Source of the DNA: Acuticoccus sediminis
Lineage (GTDB): Bacteria; Pseudomonadota; Alphaproteobacteria; Rhizobiales; Amorphaceae
Direction of reading: 5' to 3'
DNA: 64,000 nucleotides
NCBI RefSeq assembly: GCF_003258595.1
Contig: NZ_QHHQ01000006.1
Span: 248,001-312,000 of the forward strand
Shown: piece after piece, positions 27,057 through 35,858 of the stretch
How positions within the stretch are numbered: position 1 is the first letter of the stretch
Layout: each line of letters opens with the position of its first letter
Program-made: the position numbers and the translations under genes
The notes under the pieces: generated by a model
The model's database searches: none
What the model saw: the letters and a program-made list of their open reading frames with translations, nothing else
What the model was told of the DNA's origin: nothing

Positions 27057-28532
27057 TTATTCGGCGGCGGTCTTCAGCGCGCTCACCTCGTCGGACAGCG
27101 CGTAGGAGTTGAGGCAGCGGTCGACGAGCGCGGTCGCGCCGGACCAGTCGTAGGTGCGGAAGGAGTGTCCCTTCGTGACGAAGGTCGCACCGGCATAGAA
27201 CATTTCGTACTGCGTGTGGCGCGAGCCGAACTCGGAGCCGATCGCGTCCCACACCAGCTTGAAGAACTTCACGCGCTCGCGGGACGAGCGGACCGGCGAC
27301 TGCTGCGTCTTGTCGATGATCGCGGCGATCTCGGAGTTGGCGAAGTCGTCCACGGAAGAGGGCAGCATGATGACGCCGCCGCCGGCGAGGTCGCGCAGGG
27401 TGGTGATCACCTTGCCGTAGAGCTGCTGGGTCAGGACCTGCGCGGAATAGAGGGTGTGGCGGTCGGGGACGAAGTAGCCGCCCTCCATCCGGCCCTTCAC
27501 CTCCATCGAGCGCACCAGCGCGTCGACGAGCTCGGCCTCGGCCGCGAGCTGGCCCAGCATCTCGCGCACCTGCGGGAAGGCGAGGGTGCCGTTGGTCTCG
27601 GCGATGCCGCGCGCGAGACCCGCCAGGAAGCGCATCTTCACCATCAGGCGGATCTGACACTGGTAGTTCTGGTAGGAGTGGGCGGGCGTCGCGTGGAACT
27701 GCCGGGCCACCATCTCCACGTTCTTGTTGATGAAGACGCGGTCCCAGGGAACCTTCACGTCGTCGAAGAAGAGGACGGCGTCGTTCTCGTCGAACTGGTT
27801 GGCGAGCGGGTTGTCGAAGCGCGACGGGGCAGCGGCCTCGTAGGACTTGCGCGACAGGATCTTGAGGCCCTTCGCGTTCATCGGGATGGCGAAGGAGACG
27901 GCGTAGTTCTCGTCACCCTCGCGCAGCGGCTGGATGCAGGTGACGAACACCTCGTTGGCCATGATGCCGGACGTCGCCAGCATCTTCGCGCCGCGGATGG
28001 TGATGCCTTCCGAATCCTCGTCGACGACGCCGGCGGTCAGGTACGGGTCGGTCTGGCCGGCCGCGCTCTTGGACCGGTCCGCCTGCGGGTTGATGATGAC
28101 GTAGGTGAGGAAGAGGTCGTTGTCGCGCGCGTAGGCGAAGTAGTCCCTCAGCGCCTTGGCGCGGGCCGGATCGTAGTCCTCGAAGATCTTCGCGCCCATC
28201 ACCATGCCGGAGAGGCAGGAGGCGACGTGGTCCGGCGAGCGGCCGAGGAAGCCGAAGTGCTCGCCGGCCCAGGCCTCCAGCGCCTCGCGGCGCGTCACGA
28301 GCTGCTCGTAGCTCGTCGGCAGGTCCCACTGGCGGTTCACCTGCGCGCCGGTCTCGGTGGTGAAGGTCATCAGGTCGGCGTTGGCGGCCTGCATGTCGTA
28401 GAGCTTGGCGTAGGAGCGCACCGCGTTGTGGAACGCGGGGTGGTCGACCGGCTCGGCGACCTTCTCGCCGTCGATGAAGACCTCCCGCCCATCGCGCAGG
28501 CTGTCGATATGCATCGCGCCGTTCTTGATCAT
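27057..28532 (-). CDS. 4-hydroxyphenylacetate 3-hydroxylase family (HpaB-type) FADH2-dependent monooxygenase
   Basis: A 491-aa acyl-CoA-dehydrogenase-fold flavin monooxygenase of the HpaB family, which uses free FADH2 from a separate reductase to hydroxylate a phenolic ring. Landmarks are the DGEKVAEPVDHPAF N-terminus, YVIINPQADRSKS, the FFDDVKVPWDRVFI segment and C-terminal GSRHTQYEMFYAG. The alternative family member 4-hydroxybutyryl-CoA dehydratase is unlikely because its iron-sulfur cysteines are absent. The ATG at 28532 (MIKNGAMHID) is used. The flavin reductase lies just upstream, giving a complete two-component oxygenase. Confidence 0.85.
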   Translation of the reverse strand: MIKNGAMHIDSLRDGREVFIDGEKVAEPVDHPAFHNAVRSYAKLYDMQAANADLMTFTTETGAQVNRQWDLPTSYEQLVTRREALEAWAGEHFGFLGRSPDHVASCLSGMVMGAKIFEDYDPARAKALRDYFAYARDNDLFLTYVIINPQADRSKSAAGQTDPYLTAGVVDEDSEGITIRGAKMLATSGIMANEVFVTCIQPLREGDENYAVSFAIPMNAKGLKILSRKSYEAAAPSRFDNPLANQFDENDAVLFFDDVKVPWDRVFINKNVEMVARQFHATPAHSYQNYQCQIRLMVKMRFLAGLARGIAETNGTLAFPQVREMLGQLAAEAELVDALVRSMEVKGRMEGGYFVPDRHTLYSAQVLTQQLYGKVITTLRDLAGGGVIMLPSSVDDFANSEIAAIIDKTQQSPVRSSRERVKFFKLVWDAIGSEFGSRHTQYEMFYAGATFVTKGHSFRTYDWSGATALVDRCLNSYALSDEVSALKTAAE

Positions 28533-28557
28533 CGGACTGGTTCTCCGGGTCGGCCTG

Positions 28558-29091
28558 TCACCAGCCGAGGAGCCAAAGGGCGTCGGCGGGGACGGCAATG
28601 TCATGCTGGTGAGTGAGTTCGCGGTAGCGGCCCTGGTGGAAGACCAGGGGCTCGGCGTTGGGGCGCGGCCGGTCGAAGGCGACGACGCGGCCGACGAAGA
28701 TGGTGTGGTCGCCGCCCGGATACTGGTGTTCGGGCGTGCACTCGAAGTGGGCGATGGCGCCTGAGATCAGCGGCGCCCCGGTCACCCCGGGGTCGGCGGC
28801 GAACCCCTCCCACTTGTCCGTGCTGGAACGGGCGAAGCGGTTGGAGATGTGGATCTGGTTGTCGGCGAGGACGTTGACGGCGTAGTGGCCGGCGCTGCGC
28901 CAGCCTTCGAGGCCGTTGGCCGTGTTGGCGACGCAGAAGAGGACGAGCGGCGGGTCGAGCGACACGGACGAGAACGAATTGACCGTCATGCCGATGCGGG
29001 TCCCCGGGGAGGGCTCGGCGGTGACGACGCAGACGCCGGTGGCGAAGTCGCCCAGCGCGCGGCGCAACGTCTTGGGGTCGAATCCACTCAT
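28558..29091 (-). CDS. Flavin reductase (HpaC-like)
   Basis: A 177-aa flavin reductase-like (FMN-binding split barrel) protein that would supply reduced flavin to the downstream HpaB-type oxygenase. Motifs FATGVCVVTA, GMTVNSFSSVSLDPPLVLF and the DHTIFVGRVVAF C-terminal strand are typical of HpaC/RutF-like reductases. Its ATG overlaps the marR stop (ATGA) and it ends 25 nt before the oxygenase, so marR-reductase-oxygenase-cupin form an operon. Confidence 0.88.
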   Translation of the reverse strand: MSGFDPKTLRRALGDFATGVCVVTAEPSPGTRIGMTVNSFSSVSLDPPLVLFCVANTANGLEGWRSAGHYAVNVLADNQIHISNRFARSSTDKWEGFAADPGVTGAPLISGAIAHFECTPEHQYPGGDHTIFVGRVVAFDRPRPNAEPLVFHQGRYRELTHQHDIAVPADALWLLGW

Positions 29092-29687
29092 TCCTGCAGC
29101 TCCTTGCGTTGGCTCTCGTATTCGAGAAGCGCCAGCGCATTGTCGCCGCCCGCGATCAGTCCGGGTAGCAACGTAAGAACGCGGTCGAAGTCCGCCGGGC
29201 CGAGCGCGGCGAAGAGTGTGTCGTTGACCTGGGACTGGAGCGGGGCGAGGTCGTCGAGGCGGGCCTGCCCGTCGGGCGTGACGGTGAGGTTCACGCGTCG
29301 CCCGTCGTTCTGGTTCGGCGCCTTGTCGACGAGGCCCATCTTGGCGAGGCGGCCGACTTCGGCGGTCACGAAGGGGCCGCTGTAGTGGAGGTGGCCGGCG
29401 ACGGTGCTGACGCTCACGTCGCCGAGGCGCGAGAGGTGCGCGATCGAGATGAGGATCGTGTACTGCGGCCCGGTGAGCCCGGTGACGGAGCCGAGCGCCT
29501 GCCGCGTCGCTTCGAGGCGCGCGGTGAATGCGAGCAGGCCGTGCACGAACGCGCGGAACGCGTCGTCCCGCCCGTCGCGGATCAGGGCGGGGCGGCTCGC
29601 GGTCATCGGGCGAGGGTCGCAATCACCGGCTGACACGGTCACCACTTGGGTCTCGGCGGACGCCGTCCGCGCATTCATCGAACTCAT
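29088..29687 (-). CDS. MarR family transcriptional regulator
   Basis: A 199-aa winged-helix regulator: LTGPQYTILISIAHLSRLGDVSVSTVAGHLHYSG is helix-turn-helix and recognition region, and KAPNQNDGRRVNLTVTPDG the wing. About 40 extra N-terminal residues precede the domain. It heads the flavin oxygenase operon and is divergent from a hydroxycinnamoyl-CoA hydratase/lyase-like gene. In Rhodopseudomonas the MarR protein CouR controls p-coumarate genes in response to a CoA thioester; this gene may act similarly on the palindromes at 29690-29721, which is inference. Confidence 0.88.
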   Translation of the reverse strand: MSSMNARTASAETQVVTVSAGDCDPRPMTASRPALIRDGRDDAFRAFVHGLLAFTARLEATRQALGSVTGLTGPQYTILISIAHLSRLGDVSVSTVAGHLHYSGPFVTAEVGRLAKMGLVDKAPNQNDGRRVNLTVTPDGQARLDDLAPLQSQVNDTLFAALGPADFDRVLTLLPGLIAGGDNALALLEYESQRKELQE

Positions 29688-29689
29688 TT

Positions 29690-29721
29690 ACCTAGGTTAC
29701 ATAGCTAATTTGACCTGTCAA
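29690..29721. promoter_or_regulatory. Palindromes in the marR / hydratase-lyase divergent region
   Basis: Two short perfect palindromic elements lie just upstream of marR: ACCTAGGT (29690-29697) and TTGAC-CT-GTCAA (29710-29721). The surrounding bases are A/T-rich against a GC-rich background. MarR proteins bind dyads of this size over their own promoters, so these are candidate operators. Confidence 0.5.
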
Positions 29722-29872
29722 TGCCATGCGGGTAGGCATGCCTTGGGAGTGGGCACAAGGGCGCTTGACGGTCGAAAATCACTCAATAAGATGTGCTTGT
29801 GAAATATTACTGCAATTTGAGGCGCCGTTAGATGCGCCTCCGGTTCAGCGAGAGCGGCAGGGGAGGACACTG

Positions 29873-30688
29873 GTGAGCGTCGTCGAAACCGAGCTTGAGG
29901 ACGGCGTCGCCTTCGTCTTCCTCAACCGTCCCGAGAAGAAGAACGCCATGAACCCGGCGCTCCACTTCGCCATGGACGAGACCCTCGACCGGCTCGAGAC
30001 CGATCCCGCCGTGCGCGCCGTCGTCATCTCCGGACGGGGCGGCGCCTTCAGCGCGGGGCAGGACCTCAAGGAGTTCTTCCGCGACCTCGAGGGCGACCCG
30101 GCAGGGCAGAAGAAGGCCCAGGCGGCCGCCAATTCCTGGCGCTGGCACAAGCTCGAGCTGTTCCCCAAGCCGACCATCGCCATGGTCGACGGCGTATGCA
30201 TCGGCGGTGCCTTCACGCAGATGATCGCCTGCGATTTCGCCGTCGCGGCCGAAGACGCCATGTTCGCACTCTCCGAGATCAACTGGGGCCAGATTCCCGG
30301 CGGCCTCGTCGCCCGCGTCCTGACCGAGTGCCTCGGCTACCGCGATGCGCTCGACCTCGCCCTGACGGGCCGAAAGATCGACGGCATCGAGGCGGCACGC
30401 CTGCGCCTCGTCAACGAGGCGGTCCCGAAGGGGGACCTGCGCACGCGCGTCACGGAACTCGCCAGGACGCTGGCGGGCAAGGACCCGGAGGCCTACCGCG
30501 CCACCAAGCATGCCGTGCGCCAGGTGCGCGCGATGCCGATGCGCCAGGCCGAGGACTACCTTGCGGCCAAGATCGGCGAATTGCGCATGCGCGCCGGTGC
30601 CTCCGCCCAGCAGACCGCCATCCGTCGCTTCGTCGACGACAAGAGCTACCGCCCCGCCGAAGGCTCCTACACCGAGGTGAAGGACTGA
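29873..30688 (+). CDS. Enoyl-CoA hydratase family, hydroxycinnamoyl-CoA hydratase/lyase-like
   Basis: A 271-aa crotonase-fold enzyme. It resembles p-hydroxycinnamoyl-CoA hydratase/lyase (feruloyl-CoA HCHL), which hydrates a cinnamoyl-CoA and cleaves it to an aromatic aldehyde and acetyl-CoA. Shared landmarks are FLNRPEKKNAMNP, the AGQDLKEFFRD oxyanion-loop region, FALSEINWGQIPGG with the catalytic Glu135, and the C-terminal FVDDKSYRP. I use GTG 29873 with GGGGAGG upstream, since homologues start near there. It leads a CoA-linked gene set. Exact substrate unproven. Confidence 0.82.
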   Translation: MSVVETELEDGVAFVFLNRPEKKNAMNPALHFAMDETLDRLETDPAVRAVVISGRGGAFSAGQDLKEFFRDLEGDPAGQKKAQAAANSWRWHKLELFPKPTIAMVDGVCIGGAFTQMIACDFAVAAEDAMFALSEINWGQIPGGLVARVLTECLGYRDALDLALTGRKIDGIEAARLRLVNEAVPKGDLRTRVTELARTLAGKDPEAYRATKHAVRQVRAMPMRQAEDYLAAKIGELRMRAGASAQQTAIRRFVDDKSYRPAEGSYTEVKD

Positions 30689-30718
30689 TGGCGCCGGCCC
30701 ATACCGCCCGGACTTCCC

Positions 30719-31873
30719 ATGGACTTTGAACTTTCCGACGACCTGAAGATGATGAAGGACCAGGTGCGGCGCTTCGTCGACACCGAGGTCATCCCCATCG
30801 AGCGCGAGGCCAGCGACGGCTTCGACATGCTGCCCGAGTACCGCGCCAGGCTCGAGGCCAAGACCAGGGCGCTCGGCTACTGGTACGTCGAGCTGCCGGA
30901 AGACCTCGGCGGCCTCGGCCTCGGCCTCACCGCCCGCGTCATCCTGTGGGAGGAGATGGGCCGCACCATCGCCTGCCCGCCGCGCAAGCAGTCGATCTTC
31001 GGCCCCGAGGTGAGCCCGATGCTCATCAACCTCACCGAGGCGCAGAAGGAGAAGTACCTCTACCCGGTGATCAGCGGCGAGAAGGCGAGCTGTTTCGCCC
31101 TCTCCGAGCCGGACGCCGGCGGCGATCCCGGCGCGATCCGCTCCACCGCGGTGAAGGACGGCGACGGCTACGTCATCAATGGCTACAAGCGCTACATCAC
31201 CAATGCGCAGAAGGCCGACTTCGCGCAGGTGATGGCCGTGACCGACCCGGTGAAGGGCCGCCGCGGCGGCATCTCCGCCTTCCTCGTCGACATGGACACC
31301 CCCGGCGTCACCATCGCCCGCGAGCAGCAGACGATGATGGGCGACCGCCCCTGCGAGCTCGCCTTCGAGGACGTGCGCGTCCCCGCCGACGCGCTGATGG
31401 GCGAGGAGGGGCAGGGCTTCGCGCTCTCCCAGGACTGGATCAACCAGGGCCGCATCCGCCACGGCGCCCGCGCCATCGGCGTGATCGAGCGCATGCTGGA
31501 GCTGTCCGCCGAGTACGCGAAGGATCGCAAGACCTTCGGCAAGCCGCTCGCCGAGCGGCAGGCGGTGCAGTGGATGCTGGTCGACTCGTACGTGGACCTG
31601 CAGGCGCTGCGCCTGATGGTCTACACGACCGCCGCCGCCTACGACCGCGGCGAGGACGTGCGCAACGACGCCTACGTGGTGAAGATGCGCGGCGACAAGA
31701 TGGCCTTCGAGGCCACCGACCGCGCCATGCAGATCTTCGGCGGCGCCGGCGTCACGCTGGACCTGCCCATCGAGAAATTCTGGCGCGACCAGCGCTCGAT
31801 GATGATCACCGAAGGTCCCGAGGAGATCCTCCGCGGCGCCTTGGCCCAGAAAATCCTGCGCGACTACGCCTGA
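30719..31873 (+). CDS. Acyl-CoA dehydrogenase
   Basis: A 384-aa FAD enzyme that forms a 2,3-double bond in an acyl-CoA. It has the N-terminal helical domain, the FALSEPDAGGDPGAIR and YKRYITNAQKADF beta-domain signatures, and C-terminal GGAGVTLDLPIEKFWRDQR followed by ITEGPEEI carrying the probable catalytic Glu. Located 30 nt after the hydratase/lyase gene, so the pair could turn a dihydrocinnamoyl-type CoA into a cinnamoyl-type CoA and then shorten it. Pathway assignment is inference. Confidence 0.9.
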   Translation: MDFELSDDLKMMKDQVRRFVDTEVIPIEREASDGFDMLPEYRARLEAKTRALGYWYVELPEDLGGLGLGLTARVILWEEMGRTIACPPRKQSIFGPEVSPMLINLTEAQKEKYLYPVISGEKASCFALSEPDAGGDPGAIRSTAVKDGDGYVINGYKRYITNAQKADFAQVMAVTDPVKGRRGGISAFLVDMDTPGVTIAREQQTMMGDRPCELAFEDVRVPADALMGEEGQGFALSQDWINQGRIRHGARAIGVIERMLELSAEYAKDRKTFGKPLAERQAVQWMLVDSYVDLQALRLMVYTTAAAYDRGEDVRNDAYVVKMRGDKMAFEATDRAMQIFGGAGVTLDLPIEKFWRDQRSMMITEGPEEILRGALAQKILRDYA

Positions 31874-31925
31874 GGCGGCGTCCGCGCGCCCATCCGCAAC
31901 CCGCACACGAAAAGGGGATCCCGGA

Positions 31926-33005
31926 ATGAGACTGAAGCTCCTTGCCGCCGCCTCGGCCCTCGCCGCGGCCATCGGCTTCGGCCCGGCGCAGGCCGAGACC
32001 GACTACTCCGACGAAACGGTCACGCTGCTGATCAACTACGGCGCCGGCGGCTCGACCGACATCGAGGGCCGCATCATCGCCCAGCACCTCGGGGCGCACC
32101 TGCCCGGCGAGCCCAACGTCATCGTGCAGAACATGCCCGGCGGCGGCGGCAACATCGGCTCCAACTTCCTCGGCACCTCGGCGCCGAAGGACGGCACGAT
32201 GGTCGGCTTCTTCACCTGGAACCCCATCGACCAGCTCATCAAGGCTCCCGGCCTGATGATCGAGTACAACGATTTCGCGTTCATCGCCGGCATCTCGCAC
32301 CCGACGATCTTCTACATGCGCAAGGACGTCGCGCCCGGCATCGAGGAGCCGACCGACCTCCTGAAGGCGTCCGGGTTCAAGGCCGGCACGATGTCGCCGA
32401 CCATCCACCAGACGGTCCGCACGCGCCTCGCGCTCGACCTCCTCGGCATCGACTTCGACCTCGTCTCCGGCTACCGCGGCCTGAAGCCGATCGACACCGC
32501 GATGCTGCAGGACGAGATCCAGCTGACCAACGGCTCGCTGCCGGGCTTCATGGGCTCGGTGATGCCGACGATGGTGGAGCCGGGCATCGCCATCCCGCTC
32601 TTCCATTTCGACATCGAGGACACGGACGGCGGCTACCACCCGAACCCGCTGCTCTCCGAGATGCACATCCCGACCTTCCTCGACATGTACCACGCCAAGT
32701 TCGGCGCGGACGCGATGCCGGAAGGCTTCGAGTGGGAGGCGCTGTCGCTGATCAACGCCATCATGGAATCGATGTACCGCTCCATCCTGATGCCCCCGGG
32801 CACCGATGAGGACGCCGTCGCCACCATGCGCCAGGCGTTCACGGATCTCGCCGCGGATCCGGAGTTCGTCGCCGACTACAAGAAGACCGTCGGCGTCGAG
32901 CCGCGCTTCACCTTCGGCGAGGAGGGGCAGGCCATCATCGAGCGCCTCGCGGACCTCGACCCGGACTTCCTCGCCAAGTTCACCGAGTACGTGAACCAGC
33001 AGTAA
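31926..33005 (+). CDS. tctC: TctC-family tripartite tricarboxylate transporter receptor
   Basis: A 359-aa periplasmic solute-binding protein of the Bug/TctC family. A signal peptide (MRLKLLAAASALAAAIG, cleavage after AQA) precedes the typical VTLLINYGAGGSTDIEGRI start and the NMPGGGGNIGSNF motif. It captures a carboxylate-type solute for the TctA/TctB membrane proteins encoded next. It is longer than most Bug proteins (~320 aa). A strong terminator follows, suggesting that the receptor can be made in excess. Confidence 0.88.
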   Translation: MRLKLLAAASALAAAIGFGPAQAETDYSDETVTLLINYGAGGSTDIEGRIIAQHLGAHLPGEPNVIVQNMPGGGGNIGSNFLGTSAPKDGTMVGFFTWNPIDQLIKAPGLMIEYNDFAFIAGISHPTIFYMRKDVAPGIEEPTDLLKASGFKAGTMSPTIHQTVRTRLALDLLGIDFDLVSGYRGLKPIDTAMLQDEIQLTNGSLPGFMGSVMPTMVEPGIAIPLFHFDIEDTDGGYHPNPLLSEMHIPTFLDMYHAKFGADAMPEGFEWEALSLINAIMESMYRSILMPPGTDEDAVATMRQAFTDLAADPEFVADYKKTVGVEPRFTFGEEGQAIIERLADLDPDFLAKFTEYVNQQ

Positions 33006-33011
33006 GACCCG

Positions 33012-33035
33012 AGGGCCCTGCGGGGCCCTTTTCTT
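33012..33035 (+). terminator. Intrinsic terminator or attenuator after tctC
   Basis: AGGGCCC (33012-33018) pairs with GGGCCCT (33023-33029) around a 4-nt loop and is followed by TTTTCTT. It sits 7 nt after the tctC stop and 45 nt before tctA, so it would partly end transcription and raise the receptor/permease ratio. Confidence 0.8.
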
Positions 33036-33079
33036 GCGTGGTCCCGCCGGGCCACGCCCACCCATTTCGACGGTAGCCC

Positions 33080-35053
33080 ATGCTCGAACAGGCCATCCTC
33101 GGCGCCACGCAGCTTTTCGTCTGGCCGGCCATCGGCTTTCTGATGCTCGGCATCCTCATCGGCATCGTGTTCGGTGTGGTGCCGGGCCTGTCCGGCCTCA
33201 ACGGCATGGCGATCCTGCTGCCGTTCACCTTCAGCATGGACACCGTGTCCGCGCTCTCCTTCCTGCTCGGAATGTACGCGGTCACCTCAACGGCGGACAC
33301 GATCTCCTCGGTCCTCCTCGGGATACCCGGGACGGCGGCCTCGCAGGCGACGGTCCTCGACGGCTACCCGATGGCCAAGCGAGGGGAAGCGGAGCGCGCG
33401 CTCGGCGCGGCCTTCACCGTCTCGGCCATCGGCGGCGTCATCGGCGCCATCGCCGTGGTCCTGTCGATCCCGATCCTGCAGCCGATCATCCTCGCCTTCT
33501 CCTCGCCCGAGTTCTTTATGCTGGGCGTCGTCGGGCTCACCATGGTGGGGGCGCTGTCGGGCGGTTCGATCGCCAAGGGCGTCGCGGCGGCCGCGCTCGG
33601 CACGCTGATCGCCTCGGTCGGCTATGGCGAGCAGATCGCGATCCCGCGCTACTGGTTCAACATCATCTATCTGATCGACGGCATCCCGCTGATGCCCGTC
33701 GTCCTCGGCCTCTTCGCCGTTCCCGAGATCGTCGACCTCATGAAGGGCGGCGGCATCGCCCGGGTGAGCCAGCCGGCCGGCGACGCCTCCGGCCTGATGC
33801 GCGGCGTGCGCGACGCGATGAACAACTGGTGGCTGATGCTGCGCTGCTCGGTCCTTGGCGTCTACATCGGCCTCCTGCCGGGCCTCGGCGCGGCGATCGC
33901 CGACTGGATCGCCTACGGCCACGCCGTGCAGACGGTGCGCAAGAACCCGCACTTCGGCGAGGGCGACGTGCGCGGCGTGATCGCGCCGGAGTCTGCCAAC
34001 AACGCGGTGAAGGGCGGGGCGCTGGTGCCGACCATCGCGTTCGGCATCCCCGGCAGCCCGCCGATGGCGCTGCTCCTCGGCGCCTTCCTGATCCAGGGCA
34101 TCACGCCCGGACCGTCGATGCTGACGACGCAGCTGCCGCTGACATTCAGCCTCATCTGGACGCTGGTCGTGGCCAACGTCGTCGCCGCGCTGCTCCTCTT
34201 CGCGCTGACGAAGCCGATTGCGCGGCTCATCTTCGTTCCGTCGCGCTACCTCGTGCCGGCGGTGGTCGTCTTCACCTTGATGGGCGCGTGGACGGCGACG
34301 TTCCAGCTCGGCGACTGGGTGGCGCTGTTCGGCGCCGGCGCGCTCGGCATGGCGATGAAGCACGCCGGGTGGCCGCGTCCGCCGCTGATCCTGGGCTTCA
34401 TCATCGCCCCGATCATCGAGAACGCGCTTCACATCTCGCGCCAGTCGTACGGCATGGCCTGGCTCGGCCGGCCGATCGTCATCGCGCTGCTGGTGGTGGC
34501 GGTGGTCACGGTGGTCCTCTCCATCCGCCGGGCGCGGAAGGCGAAGGCCGAGCGCGTCCACGGCGCCGAGATCGCCGCCACGCATCCCGGCGGCGCGGCG
34601 GCCGAGACGTTCGCCTTCCGCGAGACCTCGCCGCTCTTCGGCATGGTGTTCGCCGCCCTCGCCATAGCCGCCTTCGGGTATGCGATGTGGGAGGCGCGCG
34701 CCTGGCCCGCCGCGCTCGCCGCCTTCCCGGTGGCGATGGCCGTTCCCGGGGTGATCGCCGCCGCGATCGCGCTGGCGGGCGACTTCGGGGCGCGGCACGA
34801 GAAGGGACAGATCCCGCTCGCCACCCTGGCGCTCCTCGGCGAGTTCGCGCTGTGGATGGTCCTCGTGGTCGCCGCGACGATCTGCTTCGGCCAGCTCGTG
34901 GCGCTGCCGGTCTTCGCGTTCCTGTTCGTCCTCCTGCGGGCCCGCGCGAAGCTCTGGGTGGCGGCGCTCTACGGGGGCGCGATCTTCCTCCTCCTCTGGG
35001 GTGTGTTTGATCAGGTGGTCAACGTCACTTGGTATCCGGCGCGGTTCATGTGA
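33080..35053 (+). CDS. tctA: TctA-TctB fusion, tripartite tricarboxylate transporter membrane protein
   Basis: A 657-aa inner-membrane protein. Residues 1 to about 500 are the TctA permease, with the family signature GIVFGVVPGLSGLNGMAILLPFTF and the second repeat LLPGLGAAIADWIAYGHA. From about residue 515 a separate block with four hydrophobic helices (FAALAIAAFGYAMW ... FAFLFVLLRARAKLWVA) looks like TctB, normally a distinct ~150-aa gene. No separate tctB is present, supporting a fusion. Works with TctC; driven by ion gradient in the family. Overlaps the usual next start by none (10-nt gap). Confidence 0.87.
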   Translation: MLEQAILGATQLFVWPAIGFLMLGILIGIVFGVVPGLSGLNGMAILLPFTFSMDTVSALSFLLGMYAVTSTADTISSVLLGIPGTAASQATVLDGYPMAKRGEAERALGAAFTVSAIGGVIGAIAVVLSIPILQPIILAFSSPEFFMLGVVGLTMVGALSGGSIAKGVAAAALGTLIASVGYGEQIAIPRYWFNIIYLIDGIPLMPVVLGLFAVPEIVDLMKGGGIARVSQPAGDASGLMRGVRDAMNNWWLMLRCSVLGVYIGLLPGLGAAIADWIAYGHAVQTVRKNPHFGEGDVRGVIAPESANNAVKGGALVPTIAFGIPGSPPMALLLGAFLIQGITPGPSMLTTQLPLTFSLIWTLVVANVVAALLLFALTKPIARLIFVPSRYLVPAVVVFTLMGAWTATFQLGDWVALFGAGALGMAMKHAGWPRPPLILGFIIAPIIENALHISRQSYGMAWLGRPIVIALLVVAVVTVVLSIRRARKAKAERVHGAEIAATHPGGAAAETFAFRETSPLFGMVFAALAIAAFGYAMWEARAWPAALAAFPVAMAVPGVIAAAIALAGDFGARHEKGQIPLATLALLGEFALWMVLVVAATICFGQLVALPVFAFLFVLLRARAKLWVAALYGGAIFLLLWGVFDQVVNVTWYPARFM

Positions 35054-35063
35054 GTCAGTCGCG

Positions 35064-35849
35064 ATGACCAACACTTTGAACGACCTCCACGGCGAGCGCT
35101 GGATCGACACCGGCGGGGAGGGCCCCGTCCTCCTCCTCATCCACGGGATTGGCGGGACCACCGCCTCATGGCTTCCGGTCATCGACAGCCTGGCGCGGGC
35201 CGGTCGTGTCGTCGCCTGGACCTTTCCCGGCTACGACGGTGCCGCGCCGCTCGCCAGCGAGACGCCGAGTTCCGCCGCCTACGCCGCCCGCGCGCTGGGG
35301 CTGATGGACGATCTCGGGATCGCCTCGGCCGCCGTCTGCGGCCACTCCCTCGGATCCATCGTCGCGGCGGACCTCGCCCGCATCGCGCCGGAGAGGGTGG
35401 AGAGCCTGACCCTGATCTGCCCGGTCTCCGGCTTCGCGCCGCTCCCGGCGGAGAAACGCGAGGCGATCCACGACGGTCGCGCGAACGAGATCCGCGACGG
35501 CGGCATGGACGCGTTCGCCAAGGCGCGCACCGGCTCGATCGTCGGCCCCACGGTGACCGAGGCCGACCTCGCCGGGATCATCGCGACGATGGCCGCTGTT
35601 CCGGACGAGGCGTACCTCACCGCGTGGCGGATGCTGTGCGATTCCGACATCCTCGCCACCCTCGCCCCCTACGAGGGGCCGGCGGCGGTGATCGGCGGGG
35701 CGGTGGATCCCGTGGCGCCGGTCGCCTCCGTCGAAGTCATCGCCGAGCAGCTCGGTGTTTCGGCCCGCATCCTCGCGGACGTCGGCCATTTTCCCATGCA
35801 CGAGGCGACCGAGGCGCTGCTCGCGCTGCTCGAGCCGCCCGCCCGCTGA
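35064..35849 (+). CDS. Alpha/beta hydrolase
   Basis: A 261-aa alpha/beta-hydrolase-fold enzyme. The oxyanion-region motif LLLIHGIGGTTASW, the nucleophile elbow CGHSLGS (Ser in G-H-S-L-G), an acid in VIGGAVDPVAP and the C-terminal His in DVGHFPMHEA form a full catalytic set. It could hydrolyse an ester, a thioester or a ring-cleavage product. It sits between the Tct transporter and the CoA-transferase in the same strand, 10 nt after tctA, consistent with a catabolic operon. Confidence 0.85.
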   Translation: MTNTLNDLHGERWIDTGGEGPVLLLIHGIGGTTASWLPVIDSLARAGRVVAWTFPGYDGAAPLASETPSSAAYAARALGLMDDLGIASAAVCGHSLGSIVAADLARIAPERVESLTLICPVSGFAPLPAEKREAIHDGRANEIRDGGMDAFAKARTGSIVGPTVTEADLAGIIATMAAVPDEAYLTAWRMLCDSDILATLAPYEGPAAVIGGAVDPVAPVASVEVIAEQLGVSARILADVGHFPMHEATEALLALLEPPAR

Positions 35850-35858
35850 GAGTTTCCC

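Noticed and set aside
27057-28532. 4-hydroxybutyryl-CoA dehydratase
   Set aside because: It belongs to the same superfamily, but iron-sulfur Cys ligands are missing and a flavin reductase is directly linked, fitting the HpaB monooxygenase.
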